A DNA stretch of 11,757 nt from an uncultured Elusimicrobia bacterium (GTDB taxonomy: Bacteria > Elusimicrobiota > Elusimicrobia > UBA1565 > UBA9628). The DNA is taken from contig CAIQSZ010000391.1 in the NCBI GenBank assembly GCA_903874575.1, positions 1-11,757 of the forward strand, in the 5' to 3' direction. The position numbers were made by a program, and so were the translations under genes. This document shows positions 8,211 to 11,757 of the stretch, one piece after another (the first letter of the stretch is position 1; every line of letters starts with the position of its first letter). The notes beneath the pieces were generated by a model, which ran no database searches, was not told the origin of the DNA, and saw only the letters and a program-made list of their open reading frames with translations.

Positions 8211-8715
8211 CTTCCCGCCGCTACTGGCGAGGCCCAGGAAACAGTCCGCCCTGCCCATAGCACGGGTCCTTGCCTGGGATCAATCCGGCTTAGTTGACGC
8301 CGCGCTCGACCCACGCTCCCAAGACGCGGCCATGCTAGCCTGTGGCGGCGTCCGGCATGGGAGATCAAGACCCCGCAACTTCATCCCGCGCAGCCGTCGC
8401 CGCACTTGCCGCCGGAGTCGGCACTTTTTAGTAGACTTTTAACCTGGGCTCGACGTTTGACGCCTTGGAGGATTTTAGCGAAAGTAGCGTAACCAACTGA
8501 CGTTTTTGGCTTCACCCGAGGCCGTGCCAGAAGGGCACGGATGGACCGCGCGAGCGGGCTCATTGCAGATCGGGGATCGAGGTCGCTTATGTACTCGTGG
8601 ACTCTCACGGGGAAAGGCGGCAATTGGTCCCGGTTACTGCAATGGCTGGGGTTGGTTGCCGCTGATTCTTTGTAGGCAACGACCAGCAACACGCACTCGA
8701 AGCCTTCAAAATACT
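8211..8715. other. 500-base region without a convincing gene
   Basis: No frame here has both a credible start and a recognisable product. A minus-strand frame (8381-8692, 103 codons) ends in LLKSADSGGKCGDGCAG, whose closely spaced cysteines are unusual, but it has no ribosome binding site and its N-terminal half looks like low-quality translation. A hairpin with 7-bp arms CCGTGCC/GGCACGG and loop AGAAG lies at 8522-8540, with no T-run on either side. Distant CCCAGG/CCTGGG complements occur near 8232-8279. The stretch may be decayed coding sequence. Confidence 0.4.
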
Positions 8716-8913
8716 ATGACCCTATTTATCGCGTGGATTCTTCTTCACGAGTTCAAATACACATGGCCTTGGTACGTGGGCGCAGTTTTTTTGTGGCTCA
8801 TTCGTGCCGCTACACAAGCAAGGAGCGGTGGTTGCCACTGTGATCCAGATACGATTGTTGATAGTGTGGTGTCTGAAATTGAACATAGGAAAGAAGTTGA
8901 ACGGGAGATTTGA
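8716..8913 (+). CDS. 65-residue putative membrane protein
   Basis: From the ATG at 8716 the product starts MTLFIAWILLHEFKYTWPWY and continues VGAVFLWLIRAAT, giving one or two short hydrophobic segments within residues 1-32. A polar tail follows with CHCDPD (residues 40-45) and a charged helix EIEHRKEVEREI at the C-terminus. No good ribosome binding site precedes the ATG. The frame is open upstream to 8506, but that part is proline/glycine/arginine-rich and unconvincing. It ends 38 bases before the lipoprotein start and may be the first gene of that cluster. I do not recognise a family. Confidence 0.45.
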   Translation: MTLFIAWILLHEFKYTWPWYVGAVFLWLIRAATQARSGGCHCDPDTIVDSVVSEIEHRKEVEREI

Positions 8914-8951
8914 TAGTTTGCGGGAGTATTGATATGCGCGAGGCATCAAAT

Positions 8952-9419
8952 ATGAACATCGGAGTGGCGTTCGCGGTTACGGCCGTCCTACTCTTGTCCG
9001 GCTGCACGTACAACAAAGAGCTGGTTATCAGTTCCGCCGGCCGTGGACCGAACGATAAAGTCGTCGGAATTGTCAGAGGGCAGTCGGAGAAGGATTACAT
9101 ACTCTTCGGTCTTTTCCAATCGGGTGACGATTCTCTCGGCGCGGCATTCGCAGACGCCATTGAGAAGAGCAGCGCACCCGCTCAGGGATTAATTGATGTC
9201 TTCGCGGAAAAGTATTGCACGTATTATCTGCCCCCATTTATCTGGTCATGCGGAACATCCTTGACGGCTGCCGCGATTCAATACGCGGAGATGGGCGAGA
9301 GACGAATTCACAGAGCTGAATACTCCGCCCCATCACTTCCTGACCCTACATTCGGCGACTGCCCCCAAGGCCAGACATTACAAAATGGTTATTGCCGTCC
9401 TTTAACTCTGCGACGATAG
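8952..9419 (+). CDS. putative lipoprotein of unknown function
   Basis: The N-terminus MNIGVAFAVTAVLLLSGCTY is a lipoprotein signal with lipobox LSGC (Cys18 in this numbering), so the protein should be lipid-anchored in the envelope. The ATG at 8952 has GAGG eight bases upstream and aligns with the start of the next gene's similar signal. An ATG at 8934 with GGGAG seven bases upstream would add MREASN and a positive charge, and cannot be excluded. The mature part, about 138 residues, has SGDDSLGAAFADAIEKS and KYCTYYLPPFIWSCGTS, and ends with CPQGQTLQNGYC, suggesting two disulphide pairs. The GLFxSGDxSxxAAxxDA pattern recalls small TRL-like lipoproteins, but I would not assign it. It is separated by one base from the next gene. 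Confidence 0.75.
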   Translation: MNIGVAFAVTAVLLLSGCTYNKELVISSAGRGPNDKVVGIVRGQSEKDYILFGLFQSGDDSLGAAFADAIEKSSAPAQGLIDVFAEKYCTYYLPPFIWSCGTSLTAAAIQYAEMGERRIHRAEYSAPSLPDPTFGDCPQGQTLQNGYCRPLTLRR

Positions 9420-9420
9420 C

Positions 9421-9798
9421 TTGAAAATCACAGCGGCGTTCGCAGTCTCGGCTGTCCTACTGTTGTCCGCTTGCCAGGCGCAGATGCGAGCGGATTACCT
9501 TCAACAATCTATAGACAGCCTCGCGGCAGGCGGCCACCGGCAGAAGGATGATTTTATTCGACAGTTCGGAGTTCCAACGTCTTGCGCTCCGTTGACGACG
9601 GGCGAACTGTGCCAATGGGACACGGAGCGAGGTTATCAAGGCGGCGGTTATTCGAATCGATACGGTTACTCGGTCTCCTCTGCCGCAAAGATGTCAGATC
9701 AACTCCGGGTTGAGTTCGATAAGGCCGGGAACTTCATCAAGGGTTCTGCATTTGTCCAGCGCGGAAGTCGGACGTATCAGGGCGAGACCGCCCAATGA
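9421..9798 (+). CDS. putative BamE/SmpA-like lipoprotein
   Basis: The TTG start at 9421, one base after the preceding stop, begins MKITAAFAVSAVLLLSACQA, a lipoprotein signal with lipobox LSAC and Cys18. The 125-residue protein then has KDDFIRQFGVPTSCAPLTTG, LCQWD and LRVEFDKAGNFIKGSAF. This succession (helix, G-x-P, tryptophan strand, then a strand with a D-x-x-G turn) is typical of BamE/SmpA-like and related small outer-membrane lipoproteins, though identity is too low for a gene name. A glycine/tyrosine-rich loop GYQGGGYSNRYGY sits in the middle. There is no proper ribosome binding site, so it is probably translated by coupling. Its signal-coding DNA is about 78% identical to that of the preceding gene (42 of 54 bases), pointing to local duplication. 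Confidence 0.75.
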   Translation: MKITAAFAVSAVLLLSACQAQMRADYLQQSIDSLAAGGHRQKDDFIRQFGVPTSCAPLTTGELCQWDTERGYQGGGYSNRYGYSVSSAAKMSDQLRVEFDKAGNFIKGSAFVQRGSRTYQGETAQ

Positions 9799-9829
9799 CC
9801 ATTCTCTCGGTTTCAGAGTCAGGGAAATT

Positions 9830-10105
9830 ATGAACTGGGTCAATGCCACGGAACAAGTCACGGCGGGATTCCTTCTTCTTGCTTGCTTTATCTTTTTGGC
9901 GTGGCGGCGCGATTTTCGCGGGCATGAACACGGAGAACGTCCATTCCGAAGGCAGAGTGCCAGCGGGTTCGTGGCATGGCTTTGGCAAAGGCTATGGCGG
10001 GGTCTCATAGGACGGCGGCCGCTGCCCCCGATTGCTTTTTTCGAAAAGTCTAAAGACAACTACGCCGCAGAGGCAGAGAAAAAGAAACTGAGGAAGCAAC
10101 GGTGA
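9830..10105 (+). CDS. 91-residue single-span membrane protein
   Basis: AGGG five bases before the ATG at 9830 supports this start. The frame is open to 9710, but the upstream part overlaps the lipoprotein gene. The product begins MNWVNATEQVTAGFLLLACF and continues IFLAWRRDFRG, giving one hydrophobic helix at about residues 11-25 with positive residues just after it, so the C-terminus should lie in the cytoplasm. The rest is very basic with several tryptophans (FVAWLWQRLWRGLIGRRPLP) and a lysine-rich end (AEAEKKKLRKQR). The amphipathic tryptophan/arginine stretch could lie on the membrane surface. It overlaps the next gene by four bases (GTGA). No family recognised. Confidence 0.6.
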   Translation: MNWVNATEQVTAGFLLLACFIFLAWRRDFRGHEHGERPFRRQSASGFVAWLWQRLWRGLIGRRPLPPIAFFEKSKDNYAAEAEKKKLRKQR

Positions 10106-10323
10106 TAAAGATATTTTTCGTAGGCCTTGCCCTCTCCGTCGCACTTCTTGCATTCATAGGCTGGTTATTTTTGGATTTCGTGAATGCCAGCCCATTTGAT
10201 CGGGCGCTTACCGTTATAACAATCCTTTTGGCCTTTATTTTTAATGAATTACGGGTAACGCGAAGGGGGATCGAATCAATTGAGAAAACCGCCAAAGAAC
10301 TTGTGATGAAAGCGGGGCGATGA
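10102..10323 (+). CDS. 73-residue two-span membrane protein
   Basis: The GTG start at 10102 overlaps the preceding TGA stop (GTGA), and AGGAA lies six bases upstream, so translation is coupled to the gene before it. The product begins MIKIFFVGLALSVALLAFIG with a first helix at about residues 3-25. A second helix follows near 34-48 (ALTVITILLAFIFNEL), then a basic, helical tail RRGIESIEKTAKELVMKAGR. Overall shape, two helices with a short amphipathic tail, resembles many small phage or envelope proteins including holin-like ones, but there is no lysin gene nearby and no motif to decide. It is the last gene of the small-envelope-protein cluster. Confidence 0.65.
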   Translation: MIKIFFVGLALSVALLAFIGWLFLDFVNASPFDRALTVITILLAFIFNELRVTRRGIESIEKTAKELVMKAGR

Positions 10324-10335
10324 TTCGGCGAGTGA

Positions 10336-10341
10336 TATAAT
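10336..10341 (+). promoter_or_regulatory. consensus -10 box
   Basis: TATAAT is a perfect -10 element 13 bases after the end of the preceding gene. No matching -35 is seen at 16-18 bases upstream. Transcription would start near 10348. Confidence 0.4.
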
Positions 10342-10347
10342 TCCCTA

Positions 10348-10428
10348 GGCCCTCACGACGGGCCGGGCGTCCGCGAGCGCTCAATCGCTTTGACCGTCTC
10401 CTCTCGCGGGGAGACGGTCTTCGTTTTT
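10348..10428 (+). ncRNA. possible short leader RNA or small RNA ending in an intrinsic terminator
   Basis: Counting from the TATAAT at 10336, an approximately 80-base transcript would begin with the hairpin GGCCC-TCACGAC-GGGCC (10348-10364) and finish with the strong terminator at 10392-10428. It contains no credible reading frame. Because a gene with its own ribosome binding site starts 17 bases after the T-run, it may be an attenuator leader for that gene; alternatively it is a free-standing small RNA. This is inference from layout only. Confidence 0.3.
10392..10428 (+). terminator. Rho-independent terminator
   Basis: Perfect 10-bp stem GACCGTCTCC / GGAGACGGTC with the 8-base loop TCTCGCGG, followed by TTCGTTTTT. 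It would end transcripts of the small envelope cluster and separate them from the gene at 10445. Confidence 0.85.
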
Positions 10429-10444
10429 CTGTGGAGAAATCATC

Positions 10445-11338
10445 TTGAAGAAAGCCGCCGCACCTCGCGCCAAAATCTCCACCGCTAAAAATGAAACGGC
10501 CGCAGCCTTCGATCTGATTTTGTCTGCATTAGAGTGGCAGGCCTTGACTCCCGAGACGCTTCAGGCTCAGGAGGACTTTGAAACGGTCCCGCCGCCACGA
10601 AAAGACCCTGCCGCCAGGGAACGACGACGGGCCAGACTTCTCCGAAATGGATTTAAGAAAATCGTAAATCCAAGCAATGCGCCGAAAGGATCAATCATAT
10701 TCGAGAAGATCTACCTGAAGATTCTATGGGAACAGCATCGGCTCGGCATTCATGGCGAGCATGACCGCGTCATTGAGATTCGAGACCGAGCGCGCTTAGA
10801 ACGCCTGACGCGCAGGATTACGTCAGCTACTCGCGCGGCTCTGGCCGAGAACAAACGTAACGAGGACTGTGTCCCTAATGTGCCCGGAAGGATTCAATGG
10901 ACAACGCCGGGAGGTGATTGGTCCAGACTACACATGACGGCCAACAGACAGTTAGCGAAATTGCTGAGAGAAAATTGGGGCCTAATTCGAGCACTTCAAA
11001 TCCGGGATCCACTCTCGCCAGCCCGCCCATCTTTTTCTCTGGACCCTTTGCGCGGCGCAGCGGCGACCGTCCGAAAAGCCTATTTTAAATTCCTGACTGC
11101 GCTGACTCTCGCCGATGAGATACTCGAACGCAAGACAGGCCGACCGACTGGCCCCGACCGGAAGACGGCGGCCGTCCATGAAAGCGCGGCAGTTGAATAC
11201 AGAGATGTCGCACGCATTATGCCGCATGATTCCCACCGTGCGCGATGCCGCGAAGTGGAAAAACGACTCCTCCATATCCAAGCGTCAATAACGGCAAAGA
11301 CTCTCGAAAGCATCCTCCGTTCTCTCTCCCACCTCTGA
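10445..11338 (+). CDS. 297-residue basic protein of unknown function
   Basis: GGAG eight bases before the TTG at 10445 supports this start. The product begins MKKAAAPRAKISTAKNETAA, a lysine/alanine-rich, probably flexible tail. A short acidic part and an arginine-rich stretch (RKDPAARERRRARLLR) follow, and then a mainly helical region rich in Arg, Leu and Glu with no signal peptide or membrane segment. Near the middle, QWTTPGGDWSRLH breaks the helical pattern. Only two cysteines are present. The overall basic, helical character would suit nucleic-acid binding, but I recognise no domain or catalytic motif. It is expressed either past the terminator 17 bases upstream (attenuation) or from an unseen promoter. 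Its codon use is less GC-biased than kdp. Confidence 0.65.
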   Translation: MKKAAAPRAKISTAKNETAAAFDLILSALEWQALTPETLQAQEDFETVPPPRKDPAARERRRARLLRNGFKKIVNPSNAPKGSIIFEKIYLKILWEQHRLGIHGEHDRVIEIRDRARLERLTRRITSATRAALAENKRNEDCVPNVPGRIQWTTPGGDWSRLHMTANRQLAKLLRENWGLIRALQIRDPLSPARPSFSLDPLRGAAATVRKAYFKFLTALTLADEILERKTGRPTGPDRKTAAVHESAAVEYRDVARIMPHDSHRARCREVEKRLLHIQASITAKTLESILRSLSHL

Positions 11339-11430
11339 CGCCTCGCGGCGCATAATAGTCAGCTCCAACTTTCCCGCGCCGTTTCACACCTTACACTATC
11401 TCCATGACTCGTCAGAATGGGGGTAGAAAT

Positions 11431-11628
11431 ATGTTGACCAGCGGCGAGGCGGCGCGAGAGCTGGGCGTATCCGTTAAGACGTTGATCGTCTGGACGAATC
11501 GCGGACTGCTGCGCCCAGTTCGGACGTTGGCAGGCTGGCGTAAATTCGATGCATATGAAATACGGAGACTAAAGCTCGCACGGTTAAAGCACCAGAGCCA
11601 TAATCAAATCGGGCGGGCGCAACAATGA
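11431..11628 (+). CDS. MerR/excisionase-type helix-turn-helix protein
   Basis: The 65-residue product begins MLTSGEAARELGVSVKTLIV, then WTNRGLLRPVRTLAGWRKFD and AYEIRRLKLARL. This is the winged helix-turn-helix pattern of MerR-like and excisionase-type DNA-binding domains: helix-turn-helix ARELGVSVKTLIVW, wing GLLRPVRTLAGWRKF, and YEIRRLK closing. It is a DNA-binding unit without an effector domain, as in excisionases and small phage or plasmid regulators. The ATG at 11431 has GGGG seven bases upstream; an ATG at 11404 would add nine residues but has no ribosome binding site. The stop overlaps the next start as ATGA, so both are co-translated. No integrase is visible, so an excision role is unproven. 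Confidence 0.8.
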   Translation: MLTSGEAARELGVSVKTLIVWTNRGLLRPVRTLAGWRKFDAYEIRRLKLARLKHQSHNQIGRAQQ

Positions 11629-11738
11629 CTCTCCGCGACCAAGCCTCGTACTACATCGAGCGTGTAAAGGGTCCTGGCCCTTGCATCCTCTGCGCAAGAA
11701 TGACGGAGAGGGTCGGGGCATTAATCCAGTTGGCATAA
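11625..11738 (+). CDS. 37-residue CxxC microprotein
   Basis: The ATG overlaps the stop of the helix-turn-helix gene (ATGA), the usual sign of coupled translation. The product reads MTLRDQASYYIERVKGPGPC followed by ILCARMTERVGALIQLA, with the pair CILC (residues 20-23) flanked by a charged helix on each side. A single CxxC in so short a chain could form half of a metal site shared with a partner or dimer. No family recognised. The ribosome binding site is weak, as expected for a coupled gene. An ATG at 11741 (MSFNM) may open a further gene, but the window ends. Confidence 0.45.
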   Translation: MTLRDQASYYIERVKGPGPCILCARMTERVGALIQLA

Positions 11739-11757
11739 ATATGTCCTTCAATATGAT

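Noticed and set aside
8522..8540. Hairpin CCGTGCC-AGAAG-GGCACGG as a terminator
   Set aside because: There is no T-run on either strand and no gene ending nearby.
8506..8715. Upstream extension of the 65-residue membrane protein to 8506
   Set aside because: The added residues look like non-coding translation, and no ribosome binding site supports the earlier start.
9694..10059. Minus-strand frames opposite the lipoprotein/membrane genes
   Set aside because: They are antisense to frames with good ribosome binding sites and coherent membrane topology.

Overview
The window reads as bacterial chromosome. A GC-rich housekeeping operon fills the left third, and a patchwork of decayed, transferred and small unfamiliar genes fills the rest. 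The organism cannot be named from sequence alone. Two putative lipoproteins, a Kdp potassium pump and TTG/GTG starts after purine-rich ribosome binding sites suggest a diderm, high-GC bacterium. An ORF6N gene beside toxin-antitoxin debris is seen in many environmental phyla. Elusimicrobiota is one possibility, but this is only a weak impression.

Positions 1-4800 (minus strand) hold a complete high-affinity K+ uptake operon in the order kdpF-kdpA-kdpB-kdpC, tightly packed. The genes encode the ion-conducting subunit, the P-type ATPase subunit and the two accessory subunits. Two further small reading frames (44 and 27 codons) precede kdpF in the same tight arrangement and look like operon members. 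Upstream of them lies an 11-bp-period direct repeat suitable for an OmpR/PhoB-type regulator such as KdpE. No kdpD or kdpE is visible. At most a few codons of a following gene are present at the left edge.

Positions 4793-5330 are a graveyard of regulatory or toxin-antitoxin genes: a degraded ORF6N-domain fragment followed by a HicB antitoxin remnant that lacks its N-terminus and carries a frameshift. Positions 5331-7351 hold an AT-richer gene, evidently acquired, for a membrane acyltransferase fused to an SGNH domain (surface polysaccharide O-acylation type). It is split by a one-base deletion just before a run of eight T.

Positions 7352-8210 contain the 5' half of a tRNA-Ser(GCU) gene with a plausible promoter and no 3' half, then an intact ORF6N-domain gene with an internal perfect 21-bp palindrome. 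Positions 8211-8715 contain no convincing gene.

Positions 8716-10323 (plus strand) carry five consecutive small envelope-type genes: a small membrane protein, two lipoproteins with related signal sequences, and two more membrane proteins. A -10 box and a strong intrinsic terminator then bracket a possible short RNA or attenuator leader, followed by an unrecognised 297-residue basic protein. At the right end a MerR/excisionase-type helix-turn-helix gene overlaps a 37-residue CxxC microprotein by ATGA. Positions 7480-11757 as a whole look like accessory, possibly element-derived DNA, but no integrase, transposase or phage structural gene is visible.
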